NCBI GenBank assembly: GCA_902565385.1
Contig: CACFEW010000004.1
Coordinates: 1-55,355, forward strand
Origin: an uncultured Pelagibacteraceae bacterium
GTDB lineage: Bacteria > Pseudomonadota > Alphaproteobacteria > Pelagibacterales > Pelagibacteraceae
Reading direction: 5' to 3'
DNA length: 55,355 nucleotides
Each line of letters opens with the position of its first letter. Position 1 is the first letter of the stretch. Position numbers and translations under genes: made by a program. Below are positions 18,377 to 28,804 of the stretch, in pieces. Under the pieces are notes generated by a model. The model saw nothing but the letters and a program-made list of their open reading frames with translations. It ran no database searches and had not been told where the DNA came from.

Positions 18377-18817
18377 ATGTCAGATACAGCAGATACAATT
18401 GAACAAAAGTGTTTAGCTAAAGGCGTTAAACTCACAGAGCAAAGAAAAATTATTGCAAAAATAATTTCCGAGTCAAAGTCTGAGTATGGAGAGTCTGATC
18501 ACCCGGATGTAGATGAGCTTTATAACCGTGTTTCGAAAGTTGATCCAAAAATAAGTATAGCTACAGTTTATAGGACAGTAAAATTATTTGAAGAGGCTGG
18601 GATCTTAACTAAACACGATTTTAAAGGGGGAAAGGCAAGATATGAAGCAATGATCGAAAGTCATCATGATCACTTGATAGATATCAAAACAGGTGAGATC
18701 ATAGAATTTGTTGATGATGAGATAGAGAAACTTCAAAAAAAAGTTGCTGAAAAATACGGTTATGAATTAGTAGATCATAAATTGGAATTGTATGGGGTTA
18801 AAAAAAAGCCTCAATAA
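18377..18817 (+). CDS. fur: Fur-family metal-responsive regulator (Fur/Mur type)
   Basis: The 146-residue repressor has an N-terminal winged helix (about 5-90, with LTEQRKIIAKII and SIATVYRTVKLFEEAG) and a C-terminal metal-binding dimerisation domain (HHDHLIDIKTGEIIEF). The usual CxxC zinc pairs of E. coli Fur are absent. HHDHLIC has Asp in place of Cys, which is normal for the alphaproteobacterial Fur/Mur group, many of which sense manganese. It lies 8 bp after tsaB and its stop directly abuts miaB. A second family member, Irr-like, is at 33.6 kb. Whether this one senses Fe or Mn cannot be read from sequence. Confidence 0.88.
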   Translation: MSDTADTIEQKCLAKGVKLTEQRKIIAKIISESKSEYGESDHPDVDELYNRVSKVDPKISIATVYRTVKLFEEAGILTKHDFKGGKARYEAMIESHHDHLIDIKTGEIIEFVDDEIEKLQKKVAEKYGYELVDHKLELYGVKKKPQ

Positions 18818-20146
18818 ATGAGTCAAAAAATTTTTATTAAAACTTTTGGATGTCAAATGAATGAGTATGACTCTAATAGAATTTTAGATACTGTTAAAAA
18901 AATTGGCTATGAGAAGACTGAAAAATACGAGGATGCTAATTGTTATTTGTTAAACACATGTCATATAAGGGATAAAGCTAAAGAAAAAGTCTATTCTGAG
19001 ATAGGTAGAGTAAAAAAAATTTTTAGATTTAAAAAAAAACCATTAGTTATTATTGCAGGTTGTGTTGCGCAAGCAGAAAATCAAGAAATGCTAAAAAGAG
19101 AGCCTTTCATTGATTTGGTAATAGGTCCTCAAGCTTACCATAAAATTAATGATACAATTTTAAATTATGTTGAAAAAAAAAGTAAACTTGAGGAAACAGA
19201 GTTTGATGCGGTTACAAAATTTGAATACTTGAGTAAAATAAAAACTAAAGTAGAAAAAGTTTCATCTTTTTTAACAATTCAAGAAGGCTGTGATAAGTTT
19301 TGTCATTTTTGTGTAGTTCCTTACACTAGAGGACCAGAGTATTCGAGGCCACCTAATCAAATTTTGGACGAGGCAAAATATTTAGCAGACAACGGTGTAA
19401 AAGAAATAACTTTGTTAGGTCAAAATGTTAATGCTTATGAAAGTAATGGGTTTCGTTTATCAGATTTAATATTAAGTATTGAAAAATTAAATGAAATTAA
19501 AAGAGTAAGATACACAACATCTCATCCAAAGGATATGACCAATGACCTGATTGAAGTTTACAAAAGTTCTAATAAACTTATGCCACTTGTACATTTACCG
19601 GTGCAAAGCGGATCGAATAGAATATTAAAATTGATGAATAGAAATCATTCTATTGAGAATTACATCGAAACATTTAACAAACTAAAAGAAATTAACTCGA
19701 AAATAGAATTTTCAAGTGATTTTATAATTGCTTATCCTGGGGAAGAAAATCAGGACTTTGAAGATACTTTAAATTTAATAAAAAAAGTTAAGTTTATAAA
19801 TTCTTACTCGTATATTTTTAGCCCTAGACCTGGAACTGTTTCAGAAAAATTAAATTTAATCGATAAAAAAACTTCATTTGAAAGGTTAGAAATAATTCAA
19901 AATGAGTTGTTTGAAAATCAGATCCAAAAGAACAAGTCTTTAGAAAACAGTATTGTGGAAGTGTTAGTTGAAAATTTCACAGAAGATAAAACTAAAACAT
20001 TTGGAAGATCTAAGCACATGACATCAGTAATCTTTGATGGTAAGAAAAGTGATATTGGAAAAATTGTGCAAGTAAAAATTAGTAAAAGTAATAGAAGTAC
20101 TTTATTTGGTGAAATTGTAGATAATTCTAATCAGAAAGTTGCATAA
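18818..20146 (+). CDS. miaB: tRNA-2-methylthio-N6-dimethylallyladenosine synthase
   Basis: The 442-residue radical-SAM methylthiotransferase adds a methylthio group to i6A37 of tRNAs. The N-terminal UPF0004 domain provides three Cys (FGCQMNEYD at about 10-18, LNTCHIRD, AGCVAQAE). The radical-SAM cluster is bound by GCDKFCHFCVVPYTRG (about 152-167). A C-terminal TRAM domain ends the protein. Length matches the family (E. coli 474, alphaproteobacteria about 450). It starts on the base after the fur stop and is followed 2 bp later by phoH. Confidence 0.97.
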   Translation: MSQKIFIKTFGCQMNEYDSNRILDTVKKIGYEKTEKYEDANCYLLNTCHIRDKAKEKVYSEIGRVKKIFRFKKKPLVIIAGCVAQAENQEMLKREPFIDLVIGPQAYHKINDTILNYVEKKSKLEETEFDAVTKFEYLSKIKTKVEKVSSFLTIQEGCDKFCHFCVVPYTRGPEYSRPPNQILDEAKYLADNGVKEITLLGQNVNAYESNGFRLSDLILSIEKLNEIKRVRYTTSHPKDMTNDLIEVYKSSNKLMPLVHLPVQSGSNRILKLMNRNHSIENYIETFNKLKEINSKIEFSSDFIIAYPGEENQDFEDTLNLIKKVKFINSYSYIFSPRPGTVSEKLNLIDKKTSFERLEIIQNELFENQIQKNKSLENSIVEVLVENFTEDKTKTFGRSKHMTSVIFDGKKSDIGKIVQVKISKSNRSTLFGEIVDNSNQKVA

Positions 20147-20148
20147 AT

Positions 20149-21144
20149 TTGAGCGGAATAACAAAACAAAATATTGATCAGGCAATAAAGTTTGTTTACT
20201 CGGACAATAACTCTTTAAGTGTAATATTTCATGATAATAATTTGTTAATGGGTATTGTTGGTGAATTTAATAAAAATTTACAGGAACTTGAGAAAATCAC
20301 AAAATGTAGTTTGTACTCAAGAGGAAATTCTATTCTTATAAAATCGGACCCTGAAACAAATGAAAAAGTAAAGAATGCGATCCAATTTTTAGTTAATCAA
20401 TTTATTAATAATGGTAATATCGAAAATAAAGATATACTTTCTTCGGTAGACAAATTTATGATTAATGAAAAAAAAAAAAACAATAATGTAACTGATATAA
20501 TTAAAACTCCTAAAAAATCTATAATTCCTAGATCAGAGAAACAAAAGAATTATGTTAGAGCTTTAAGACAAAGTGATATTGTAATTTCTGCGGGACCAGC
20601 AGGAACAGGCAAGACCTTTTTGGCCGTTGCTGTAGGTCTTACAATGCTTTTAGAAAAAAAGATTGAAAGAATAATTTTATCAAGACCTGCTGTTGAAGCT
20701 GGAGAGCGTCTAGGATTTTTACCTGGTGATATGAAAGAGAAAGTAGACCCTTATTTAAGACCTTTATATGACTCTTTATACGACCTTTTTGATTTCGAAA
20801 AAATCCAAAGAATGATTGAAATTGGAGATATAGAAATAGCACCATTAGCTTTTATGAGAGGTCGAACTCTTAAGAATTCCTTTGCAATTTTAGATGAAGC
20901 ACAAAATGCAACTGATACTCAGATCAAAATGTTTCTTACTCGTATTGGTGAAAATTCAAAAATTGTTGTTAACGGAGATCCAACCCAAATTGATCTACCT
21001 AACAAAAATATGTCGGGATTGGTAAGATCAAAAGAATTACTTGGGCATTTAAAAGAGATATCAATAGTTGATTTTGATCACTCTGATGTAGTTAGACATC
21101 CACTTGTATCAAAAATAGTAAAAGCATATTCAAATAATGATTAA
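20149..21144 (+). CDS. PhoH-like ATPase (YbeZ)
   Basis: The 331-residue protein has an N-terminal KH-like region and a PhoH ATPase domain. The Walker A loop GPAGTGKTFLA is at about 150-160, and ILSRPAVEAGERLGFLPGD and the Walker B region FAILDEAQNAT follow. YbeZ works with the YbeY ribonuclease in rRNA maturation and RNA quality control, and ybeY is the next gene, overlapping by 8 bp. The start is TTG at 20149, 2 bp after the miaB stop. No ATG in the first 30 residues fits the family N-terminus better. Confidence 0.95.
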   Translation: MSGITKQNIDQAIKFVYSDNNSLSVIFHDNNLLMGIVGEFNKNLQELEKITKCSLYSRGNSILIKSDPETNEKVKNAIQFLVNQFINNGNIENKDILSSVDKFMINEKKKNNNVTDIIKTPKKSIIPRSEKQKNYVRALRQSDIVISAGPAGTGKTFLAVAVGLTMLLEKKIERIILSRPAVEAGERLGFLPGDMKEKVDPYLRPLYDSLYDLFDFEKIQRMIEIGDIEIAPLAFMRGRTLKNSFAILDEAQNATDTQIKMFLTRIGENSKIVVNGDPTQIDLPNKNMSGLVRSKELLGHLKEISIVDFDHSDVVRHPLVSKIVKAYSNND

Positions 21145-21598
21145 AGTTAGTGTCTTCTCTGAAGAGAAGGCGTGGTCAAAAAGACTGAAAAATACAGATA
21201 TTTTTTTTAAAAAAATATGTAGAGCTTTTCCAAAGAAATATCAATTTTCAAATAAAAAAGTATTATTTAGCTTATTACTTTCTAATAATAAGAATATTAA
21301 AAAATTAAACAAAAATTTTAGAAATAAAAATAAATCTACCGATATTTTATCTTTTCCATTTAATAAAAAAATTAAATTTTCAAAAAGCATGTATTTGGGA
21401 GATATAATAATTAGTTATAATTATCTAAATAAGCCTAAATCTCAGGATTTAGAGTTATTTAAACAAAAAACTATTAAAATTTTTATTCATGGTTTTCTTC
21501 ATCTTTTAGGTTTTAACCATATAAAGAACAAAGATTATTTTAAAATGTTAAGAGAAGAAAATTTTATATATAAACATGTAAAATCTAAAATAAATTAA
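21137..21598 (+). CDS. ybeY: Endoribonuclease YbeY (rRNA maturation)
   Basis: The 153-residue metal-dependent ribonuclease takes part in 16S rRNA 3' processing and 70S quality control. The zinc site HGFLHLLGFNH has the H-x3-H-x5-H pattern near residues 117-127. An upstream NKSTDILSFPF matches the family motif (TDVLSFPF). Length matches (E. coli 155). It overlaps phoH by 8 bp and is 1 bp from lnt. hlyC/corC, often between ybeY and lnt, is absent here. Confidence 0.95.
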   Translation: MIKVSVFSEEKAWSKRLKNTDIFFKKICRAFPKKYQFSNKKVLFSLLLSNNKNIKKLNKNFRNKNKSTDILSFPFNKKIKFSKSMYLGDIIISYNYLNKPKSQDLELFKQKTIKIFIHGFLHLLGFNHIKNKDYFKMLREENFIYKHVKSKIN

Positions 21599-21599
21599 T

Positions 21600-23144
21600 T
21601 TGAAAAAAAAAATTTATATTGAATCAATTATTTTAATTTTATTAGGTTCCTTTTCGTCATTAAGCTTACCTCCATTTAATTATATCCTAATTAATTTTTT
21701 AACTTTTAGTTTGTTCTATATTCTTTTGATAAAAATCTCTAAGGTAAGTAAAAACAAAAAGTTATTTTTCCTCTATGGTTGGTTATTTGGACTTGGATAT
21801 TTTACAAGTAATCTTTATTGGATTTCGATATCATTAACTTTTGATGAAAACTTTAAGTTTTTGATTCCTCTGAGTGTAGTTTTAATCCCAGCTTTTTTAG
21901 CTTTATTTTATGGCTTAGCCTCATTTGCATTTCTAATTCTGAAGCCAAAGAAAAATTTAAGTTCCTTTTTTCTTTTTTCTCTAATATTTGGAACAATTGA
22001 ATTCATTAGAGGAACAATAATGACCGGGTTTCCATGGAATTTAATTGCTTATAGTTTTTCTAATTATATTGAAATTTTAAGTATTACTTCAATTATTGGC
22101 ACTTATAGTTTTAATCTTTTTTGCATTTCTCTTTTTGCTAGTACTTCATTTTTAATCTTAAGAGATAACAAAAAAGAAATTATTGTTTGTATTTTATTTC
22201 TCATAATAACTTTATCTTTTTATTTCTTTGGATCTCAACGATTAGAAAAATTTAATAATATTAAGGCTAATAAATTAGAATACAAACTAAGAGTTATAAG
22301 CTCAAATGTTAGTATTGATAGATTTTATAATGATACTGATCCTATTTCAGTAATCAATGATCTCATTAAAATCAGCTCTCCACAAAAAAATGAAAAAACG
22401 ATTTTTATTTGGCCCGAGGGTATATTGCCAAACATTTCAAAAAACTCACTAAAGGAATATAAATTTTTATTTGAGAATGAATTTAATGAAAATCACATAT
22501 TATCAATCGGGATTAATGATATAAAAAAAGAAGGTCAAATTTTTAAATATTATAATTCATTAACAATTTATGATAACAATCTTGAAATATTAAATTCATA
22601 CAACAAAGTAAATTTAGTTCCCTTTGGTGAGTTTTTACCCTTTGAAAAAATGCTGAGCCTTATAGGATTAAAGACAATCACTAATAATTATCAATCTTAT
22701 TCAAGAGGAGAAAAAAGAAATATAATAGAAGTGAATAAAATTAATTTTTCAGTAAGACTATTACCACTTATTTGTTATGAAATAATTTATACCGGGAATA
22801 TTTTTAAAAACAGAGATTTTGATTTTATTGTAAATATTTCCGAAGATGGTTGGTTTGGTCAGTCTATAGGCCCTCATCAACATTTTGTGCACAGTATTTA
22901 TAGAGCTATTGAAAGTGGTAAATATATTTTAAGGTCTGCCAACAATGGAATTACTGCAATTGTTAATCCCTTAGGAGTTGTTGAAGAACAAGTTGATTTA
23001 AATCAATCTGGTTTTATTGATTTATTTAAAACAAAAAAAATAGAACAAACAATATTTTCAAAATATGGAAATAAAATTTTTGGTTTAATGATTTTATTGT
23101 ATATTTTATTAATATTTTCATTTAATAGAATTAAAAATGAGTAA
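21600..23144 (+). CDS. lnt: Apolipoprotein N-acyltransferase
   Basis: This 514-residue inner-membrane enzyme adds the third acyl chain to the N-terminal Cys of lipoproteins. The first 220 residues hold about six transmembrane helices. The periplasmic nitrilase domain follows, with the catalytic triad in WPEGILP (Glu), [12 protein letters not shown] (Lys) and PLICYEIIY (Cys). A last transmembrane segment is at the C-terminus. Length matches E. coli (512). The start is TTG at 21600. It overlaps metK by 8 bp. Likely substrates in this window are the BON lipoprotein and the LptM-like lipopeptide. Confidence 0.96.
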   Translation: MKKKIYIESIILILLGSFSSLSLPPFNYILINFLTFSLFYILLIKISKVSKNKKLFFLYGWLFGLGYFTSNLYWISISLTFDENFKFLIPLSVVLIPAFLALFYGLASFAFLILKPKKNLSSFFLFSLIFGTIEFIRGTIMTGFPWNLIAYSFSNYIEILSITSIIGTYSFNLFCISLFASTSFLILRDNKKEIIVCILFLIITLSFYFFGSQRLEKFNNIKANKLEYKLRVISSNVSIDRFYNDTDPISVINDLIKISSPQKNEKTIFIWPEGILPNISKNSLKEYKFLFENEFNENHILSIGINDIKKEGQIFKYYNSLTIYDNNLEILNSYNKVNLVPFGEFLPFEKMLSLIGLKTITNNYQSYSRGEKRNIIEVNKINFSVRLLPLICYEIIYTGNIFKNRDFDFIVNISEDGWFGQSIGPHQHFVHSIYRAIESGKYILRSANNGITAIVNPLGVVEEQVDLNQSGFIDLFKTKKIEQTIFSKYGNKIFGLMILLYILLIFSFNRIKNE

Positions 23145-24306
23145 TTTAAAAAATTATCTTTTTACAAGTGAGTCAGTTTCAGAGGGACATCCTGACAAAG
23201 TATCAGATAGAATCTCAGATATGGTCGTTGATACTTATATCTCTAAAGATCCTTATTCCAGAGTAGCTTGTGAAACATTAACAACAACTAATAAAGTTGT
23301 TATGGCTGGAGAAGTAAGGGGTCCTGAAATTAAAAAGGATGAATTAATTGAAAAGGTTAGAAATTGCATTAAAGATATAGGTTATGATCAAGATGGTTTT
23401 ACTTGGAAAGATACTACAAAAATTGAAAGTCATTTACACTCCCAATCTGCTGATATCGCAATCGGAGTAGACTCATCTGGTAATAAAGATGAAGGAGCAG
23501 GTGATCAAGGAATTATGTTTGGTTATGCTTGTAATGAAACAGATGTATTAATGCCAGCACCAATTCATTACTCTCATAAAATTTTAAGATTAATGGCAGA
23601 AGATAGAAAATCTGGAAAATTAAAAAATATTGAACCAGACTCTAAAAGCCAAGTAACTTTTGAGTATATTGACGGAAAGCCATCAAAGGTAAAATCAGTT
23701 GTTATTTCTTCACAGCATTCTGCTGATGTAAATCAGTCCCAAGTTAAGGAACTATTGAGACCTTATATGTTAAAGTCTATACCAAAAAATTTTATTGATG
23801 GTTTTAATGAGGATGAATTTTATGTTAATCCAACAGGAAATTTTGTTATTGGTGGCCCTGACGGAGACTGTGGCTTAACTGGAAGAAAAATTATAGTTGA
23901 TACTTATGGGGGAGCTGCACCACATGGAGGGGGTGCATTTTCAGGTAAAGATCCTACAAAAGTAGATCGATCAGCAGCCTATGCAGCCAGATACATTGCT
24001 AAAAATATTGTTGGTTCAAAAATTTCAGAAAAATGTTTAATTCAGTTAGCATACGCAATTGGTGTCTCAAAACCATTATCAATCTATGTGGACTTATTTG
24101 ATAATGATTTAGATAAAAATAAATTTGTAGTAGAAAAAATTAAGGAAAATTTTGATTTGAGTCCAAGAGGAATAAGAGAAATGTTAAAATTAAATAAACC
24201 GATTTATGAAAAAACAGCCGCCTATGGCCATTTTGGTAGAATCCCAGAGAACGATGGTTCATTTTCATGGGAAAAAACAGATAAAACAGGCATTTTTTCT
24301 AAATAG
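23137..24306 (+). CDS. metK: S-adenosylmethionine synthetase
   Basis: The 389-residue enzyme makes SAM from methionine and ATP. Signature regions are [20 protein letters not shown] (about 8-27), [12 protein letters not shown] (about 118-129) and [19 protein letters not shown] (about 259-277). Length matches (E. coli 384). It supplies SAM to rsmI, miaB and ubiE, also encoded here. It overlaps lnt by 8 bp, leaving no room for a SAM riboswitch directly upstream. A hairpin with a T-run lies 58 bp after the stop, but that element also sits in the nusA leader. Confidence 0.98.
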   Translation: MSNLKNYLFTSESVSEGHPDKVSDRISDMVVDTYISKDPYSRVACETLTTTNKVVMAGEVRGPEIKKDELIEKVRNCIKDIGYDQDGFTWKDTTKIESHLHSQSADIAIGVDSSGNKDEGAGDQGIMFGYACNETDVLMPAPIHYSHKILRLMAEDRKSGKLKNIEPDSKSQVTFEYIDGKPSKVKSVVISSQHSADVNQSQVKELLRPYMLKSIPKNFIDGFNEDEFYVNPTGNFVIGGPDGDCGLTGRKIIVDTYGGAAPHGGGAFSGKDPTKVDRSAAYAARYIAKNIVGSKISEKCLIQLAYAIGVSKPLSIYVDLFDNDLDKNKFVVEKIKENFDLSPRGIREMLKLNKPIYEKTAAYGHFGRIPENDGSFSWEKTDKTGIFSK

Positions 24307-24312
24307 TTTAAG

Positions 24313-24340
24313 TTGAATTAAAAAAAAACTTTACTATATT
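24313..24340 (+). promoter_or_regulatory. Probable nusA operon promoter
   Basis: TTGAAT (24313-24318) and TATATT (24335-24340) are 16 bp apart, close to the sigma-70 consensus. Transcription would start at about 24346-24348, giving a leader of about 57 bases. The intrinsic terminator-like hairpin at 24364-24390 falls inside that leader, just ahead of the nusA ATG at 24404. The genome is AT-rich, so chance matches are frequent. Confidence 0.45.
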
Positions 24341-24363
24341 TCTCTCACATTGTTAAATTTTAC

Positions 24364-24390
24364 AAAATGGGCATTAGCCCATTTTTTTTT
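24364..24390 (+). terminator. Intrinsic terminator/attenuator before nusA
   Basis: A perfect 9-bp stem, AAAATGGGC (24364-24372) and GCCCATTTT (24377-24385), encloses the 4-base loop ATTA. The T-run continues to 24390. The GC-rich core GGGC/GCCC stands out in this AT-rich DNA. The T-run ends 13 bases before the nusA start codon. It could terminate metK transcription, attenuate nusA transcription, or both. Similar hairpins precede rimP-nusA units in other proteobacteria. Confidence 0.75.
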
Positions 24391-24403
24391 GGAACAAGCA
24401 AAA

Positions 24404-25957
24404 ATGTTAAATAAAAGAGCTGACAAATTAGAATTACTTAGAATTGCCGAAGCAGTTGCACTTGAAAAATCTATCGATAAAGAATTAATTATCAATTCGA
24501 TGGAGACCGGAATAGCAAGAGCAGCAAAATCAAAATTTGGGCAAGATAATGAGATAAAAGTTTCAATAAATAGAGATAATGGAGATATAGAAATCTTTAG
24601 AAAATTAATTATTACAGAAAACCCAGAAAACTCAAATACAGAAATAAAGTTAGAAGAAGCAATAAAACTGGATGAATCTAATAAAGAAAAATCAATCGGT
24701 GATGAGGTATTGCAACCCTTGCCAACATTTGATTTTGGAAGAATTGCTGCACAAATAGCAAAGCAAGTGATAAATTCTAACGTTAGAGAAGCAGAGCGTG
24801 ATAAACAGTACAATGATTATATCGATAAAAAGGACACAATATTAAGTGGAATTGTAAAAAGATTGGAATTCGGTAATGTAATTGTAGATTTAGGAAGAAC
24901 AGAAGCAATAATTCAAAAAAATGAGCTAATACCAAGAGAGATCATTAAAGCTGGTGATAGAATTAAAGCTTATTGTTTCGATGTGAGAAGAGAACAAAGA
25001 GGACAACAGATTTTTCTATCTAGAGCACATCCAAAATTTATGGAGAAACTTTTTATTCAAGAAGTTCCCGAGATATATGACGGTTTAATTGAAATAAAAT
25101 CCTCTTCCAGAGATCCAGGTAGCAGAGCAAAAATTTGTGTTAAAGCAGTGGAAGCGTCTTTAGATCCCGTGGGTGCTTGTGTTGGTATGAGAGGTTCGAG
25201 AGTACAAGCTGTTGTAAATGAGCTTCAAGGAGAAAAAATTGATATAGTTAATTGGTCAGAAGATCCTGCAATTTTGGTATCAAATTCACTTTCACCTGCT
25301 GACGTTTTAAGAGTTAATGTTGATTCTGAAAGGAAAAAGTTAGATGTAATATTAACTGAAGAAAATTTAAGCAAAGCTATTGGGCGAAGAGGACAGAACG
25401 TTAGGTTAGCTACTAAACTTCTTAATTATGAAATCAATATAATGACTGATAAAGAGGACTCTGAAAGAAGACAGTTAGAATTTAAAGAAAAAACAGAAAA
25501 TTTTGTGAAAAATTTAGAATTAGATGAAACTTTAGGGCAATTATTAGTTGCTGAAGGATTTTCAACTATTGATGATATCAAAGATAGTTCCGTTGAGAAT
25601 TTATTAAAAATTGAAGGTATAGAGGAAGATACAGCAAAAGCCTTGATAGAAAGAGCAAAAGAATTTCATGAGAAAGATCAAGAAGATATCTCAAAAAGAA
25701 TTAAAGAGCTTGGACTGGATGAGTCTCTGATAAATTTGAAAGGTTTAACTCCTGGTATGCTAGTCACATTGGGTGAGCAAAAAATTCTTAAATTAGAGGA
25801 TTTTGCTGACTTAGCATCTGATGAATTAACTGGAGGGTATGATGTTATCAAGGGTTCTAAAATAAAAATTGAGGGATATCTTGAGGATTTTGCATTATCA
25901 AAAGATGAGGCTGATTCGTTGATTATGTCTGCAAGAAGTATTGTTTATAAAGATTGA
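24404..25957 (+). CDS. nusA: Transcription termination/antitermination factor NusA
   Basis: The 517-residue protein binds RNA polymerase and nascent RNA and modulates pausing and termination. Domains in order: N-terminal polymerase-binding region (about 1-125), S1 (about 135-200, including GNVIVDLGRTEAIIQ), two KH domains (about 230-345, with GACVGMRGSRVQAVVNEL and KAIGRRGQNVRLA), and two C-terminal acidic repeats (about 365-515). I chose the ATG at 24404, which starts the typical NusA N-terminus MLNKRADKLELLRIAEAVA. A TTG at 24350 would translate through the hairpin. rimP is not upstream and ylxR is not downstream. Confidence 0.97.
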   Translation: MLNKRADKLELLRIAEAVALEKSIDKELIINSMETGIARAAKSKFGQDNEIKVSINRDNGDIEIFRKLIITENPENSNTEIKLEEAIKLDESNKEKSIGDEVLQPLPTFDFGRIAAQIAKQVINSNVREAERDKQYNDYIDKKDTILSGIVKRLEFGNVIVDLGRTEAIIQKNELIPREIIKAGDRIKAYCFDVRREQRGQQIFLSRAHPKFMEKLFIQEVPEIYDGLIEIKSSSRDPGSRAKICVKAVEASLDPVGACVGMRGSRVQAVVNELQGEKIDIVNWSEDPAILVSNSLSPADVLRVNVDSERKKLDVILTEENLSKAIGRRGQNVRLATKLLNYEINIMTDKEDSERRQLEFKEKTENFVKNLELDETLGQLLVAEGFSTIDDIKDSSVENLLKIEGIEEDTAKALIERAKEFHEKDQEDISKRIKELGLDESLINLKGLTPGMLVTLGEQKILKLEDFADLASDELTGGYDVIKGSKIKIEGYLEDFALSKDEADSLIMSARSIVYKD

Positions 25958-25967
25958 GTAATGAGGT

Positions 25968-28139
25968 ATGGAAAACAAAAAAACAAAATTAACAATTTCT
26001 GGAAAATCAAAAAAACCTATAAGGAATTTTGATCCGATCAAACCACACGGAAGCAAATCAATTTCAATAAATAAAAACACAAACAAATTTGCTAAAAAGG
26101 GAACTTCATTAAGACCTGAAAGACCAATCTTTACACCAAAAAAACATGGCACATTCAACGATTTTGAAAAAAGGAAACTTGCAGAACAAAGGGCTACGAA
26201 AAGATTAAAAGATGAGGGAAATTCAAAGGATAAAAAACTTAAACTGGGTACTAAAAAAAGAGAGGTTAAACTTACAGTTTCAAGGGCATTGAGTGATGAA
26301 ATAGAGGCAAGAGAAAGAAGTTTGGCTTCTGTCAAAAGAGCTAGAGAAAAAGAAAATAAGAACTTAAATAAAGAAAATAGAAAAGAAGATTTAAAACCTG
26401 TCAAAAGAGATATCAATATTCCTGAGGCAATTACAGTACGTGAACTAGCAAACAGAATGGCTGAGCAATCAAGCAATGTAATTAAATATCTTTTTGGAAT
26501 GGGAGTAACGGTTACAATAAATCAAACTTTGGCAGCAGACACAGCAGAATTTTTAGTAAAAGAGTTTGGTCATAATCCAATAAGAGAGGAAAAAGCAGAG
26601 GAAATTATTCAAAAGATAAAATCCTCTAGATCTGAAAATTTAAAAAATAGGCCACCAATAGTTACAGTTATGGGCCATGTTGACCATGGTAAAACTTCAC
26701 TTTTAGATGTTTTAAGAAGTGCAAACGTTGTATCAGGAGAATTTGGAGGAATAACTCAACACATAGGCGCTTATCAAATTGAAAGCCAAGAAAATAAGTT
26801 GACTTTCATCGATACTCCTGGGCATGCCGCATTCACAGAAATGAGAGCGAGGGGATCAAAATTGACTGATGTTGTTGTATTGGTAGTTGCTGCAGATGAT
26901 GGTGTAAAACCTCAAACTATAGAGTCAATAAAGCATGCAAAAGCTGCCAATGTACCAATAGTCGTTGCAATTAATAAGTGTGATTTACCTGAGGCTGATC
27001 CACAAAAAATTAAAAATCAATTATTGGAGCATGAGTTAATAGCTGAAGATTTATCTGGTGATACTTTAATGGTAGAAATTTCAACTAAAACAAAAAAAAA
27101 TTTAGATAAACTAGTAGAGTCAATAATTCTTCAAGCTGAAATACTAGATCTCAAGACAGATTATGATTCTAAAGCTACAGGAATAGTTTTAGAGTCAAAA
27201 ATTGATCCTGGCAGAGGGCCAGTTGTAAGTATCGTTGTAACATCTGGAACTTTAAAAAAAGGTGATTTCTTTGTCAGTGGACTCAAATGGGGTAAAATAA
27301 GAGCGATAATAAATGATAAAGGTCAAAATATAGACGTGGCTTTTCCATCTACACCTGTAGAAGTATTAGGAATAAATGGTGCATCAAAAGCAGGTGATGA
27401 CTTTATTGTATTTGAAAACGAAAAAGAGGTAAAAACTTTGAGTGAGTCTCGAGCTCAGGAAAAAAAGGAAAATAAAAATCCTCTTACGTTTGCAACCCAA
27501 GAATCTGCATTCTCTAATAATTCATCAAAAGAACTTAATTTGATAATTAAATCTGATGTTCATGGCTCATCTGAAGCAATTAAAAATGCAATCAGTCAAA
27601 TAAAGCACGACGAAGTCAAAGCAAAAATTATTTTGGCTGATATTGGTATGGTAACAGAGACAGACGTTACATTGGCAAAGGCTTCAAACGCAGTCTTAAT
27701 AGCTTTTAATGTAAAACCTAGTAAAGAAGCAAAAAAACTTGCTGAAAGTGAAAATATTAAAATTTCATCATATAACATTATTTATGAAGTTTTAGACTTT
27801 ATTAAGCAAAGAATGTCTGGATTATTAACACCTGATGTTCAAGAAAAAATTACTGGCACAGCACAAATTTTAGAGATATTTAAAGTATCAGGCGCAGGTA
27901 AGGTTGCTGGATCAAAAGTTACAGATGGGGAAATTAGTAGTTCATCAGATGTAAGAATTATAAGAGACGGGGCTATTATTTATACAGGAAAGGTTTCTTC
28001 AATTTTTAGAGAAAAAAATCAGGTAAAACAGGTTAGTGGTGGTCAAGAATGTGGAATTACAGTTAAAGATTATATGGATTTTCAAAAAAATGATACTATA
28101 GAAGCTTTTAGTGTTACATCTACAGAAAGGTCAATTTAA
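25968..28139 (+). CDS. infB: Translation initiation factor IF-2
   Basis: The 723-residue GTPase brings fMet-tRNA to the 30S subunit. After a short, Lys-rich N-terminal region (about 1-150) and an IF2-N domain (about 145-200, [20 protein letters not shown]), the G domain shows [14 protein letters not shown] (G1), DTPGHAAF (G3) and INKCD (G4). Domains II-IV follow to the C-terminus. Length is shorter than E. coli (890) because the variable N-terminal part is reduced. It starts 10 bp after nusA and shares TAATG with rbfA. Confidence 0.98.
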   Translation: MENKKTKLTISGKSKKPIRNFDPIKPHGSKSISINKNTNKFAKKGTSLRPERPIFTPKKHGTFNDFEKRKLAEQRATKRLKDEGNSKDKKLKLGTKKREVKLTVSRALSDEIEARERSLASVKRAREKENKNLNKENRKEDLKPVKRDINIPEAITVRELANRMAEQSSNVIKYLFGMGVTVTINQTLAADTAEFLVKEFGHNPIREEKAEEIIQKIKSSRSENLKNRPPIVTVMGHVDHGKTSLLDVLRSANVVSGEFGGITQHIGAYQIESQENKLTFIDTPGHAAFTEMRARGSKLTDVVVLVVAADDGVKPQTIESIKHAKAANVPIVVAINKCDLPEADPQKIKNQLLEHELIAEDLSGDTLMVEISTKTKKNLDKLVESIILQAEILDLKTDYDSKATGIVLESKIDPGRGPVVSIVVTSGTLKKGDFFVSGLKWGKIRAIINDKGQNIDVAFPSTPVEVLGINGASKAGDDFIVFENEKEVKTLSESRAQEKKENKNPLTFATQESAFSNNSSKELNLIIKSDVHGSSEAIKNAISQIKHDEVKAKIILADIGMVTETDVTLAKASNAVLIAFNVKPSKEAKKLAESENIKISSYNIIYEVLDFIKQRMSGLLTPDVQEKITGTAQILEIFKVSGAGKVAGSKVTDGEISSSSDVRIIRDGAIIYTGKVSSIFREKNQVKQVSGGQECGITVKDYMDFQKNDTIEAFSVTSTERSI

Positions 28140-28507
28140 TGGCAGATAGAATAGGAAAACCTGTAACTCAAAGACAGTTAAGAGTCGGAGAAATGATTAA
28201 ACAGTCTTTAAGCATGATTTTTATAAGAAATGAGGCTAAGCTTCCCAATTTAGAGACAAATACAATAACAGTTACTGAAGTTAGAATGAGCCCTGATTTA
28301 AAGATTGCGAAAGCATATGTTCTCCCATTAGGTGGAAAAGATGCCGAGGAAACAATTTATGTTTTAAAGGAGTACTCATTTTTAATCAGAAAAATCTTAT
28401 CACAAAAAGTAGTTATGAAATTTTTACCTAAAATACTCTTTAGAAAAGATGAATCTTTTGAGTATGCGGAAAAAATAGAGAATTTAATAAAACAAACAAA
28501 TAAATAG
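28139..28507 (+). CDS. rbfA: 30S ribosome-binding factor A
   Basis: The 122-residue protein assists late maturation of the 30S subunit and 16S 5' end processing. It has the single KH-like fold with the family pattern RVGEMIKQSLSMIF near the N-terminus and VTEVRMSPDLKIAKAYV in the middle (about 43-59). Length matches (E. coli 133). The start ATG shares its first base with the infB stop TAA. The gene between rbfA and rpsO in many bacteria, truB, is missing; only 10 bp separate rbfA from rpsO. Confidence 0.95.
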   Translation: MADRIGKPVTQRQLRVGEMIKQSLSMIFIRNEAKLPNLETNTITVTEVRMSPDLKIAKAYVLPLGGKDAEETIYVLKEYSFLIRKILSQKVVMKFLPKILFRKDESFEYAEKIENLIKQTNK

Positions 28508-28517
28508 AAAGAAAAGC

Positions 28518-28766
28518 ATGAATAAAAAAATAAAAGAATTAGCGATGCATGATAAAGACACAGGATCCTCTGAGATACAGATTGCTTTGTTAACAGAAAA
28601 AATCGAAAATCTCTCAAAGCACATAAAACAATTCAAAAAAGATAAACACTCTTCCGTTGGGTTGTTGAGGGCTGTTAATAGAAGAAAAAAATTGTTAGAA
28701 TATCTAAAGAAAAATAAGATGGACTCTTACAAAAATGTATTGTCGAAATTAAATATAAGAAAATAG
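28518..28766 (+). CDS. rpsO: 30S ribosomal protein S15
   Basis: The 82-residue protein binds the 16S central domain early in 30S assembly. The conserved [20 protein letters not shown] and the [20 protein letters not shown] region match S15. It is about 7 residues shorter than E. coli S15 (89) at the N-terminus, and there is no in-frame upstream start. It lies in the rbfA-rpsO-pnp order typical of proteobacteria, 38 bp ahead of pnp. Confidence 0.97.
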   Translation: MNKKIKELAMHDKDTGSSEIQIALLTEKIENLSKHIKQFKKDKHSSVGLLRAVNRRKKLLEYLKKNKMDSYKNVLSKLNIRK

Positions 28767-28804
28767 AGGTAAAGATAGATAGAACGAAACGAAATGGAAA
28801 TGAA

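Noticed and set aside
23080-23137. SAM riboswitch before metK
   Set aside because: metK overlaps lnt by 8 bp, so there is no untranslated space directly upstream. A riboswitch would have to lie inside lnt coding sequence, and none was recognised.
24350-24403. Extended nusA start at TTG 24350
   Set aside because: It would translate through the terminator hairpin, and the added residues do not resemble NusA N-termini. The ATG at 24404 gives the expected start.
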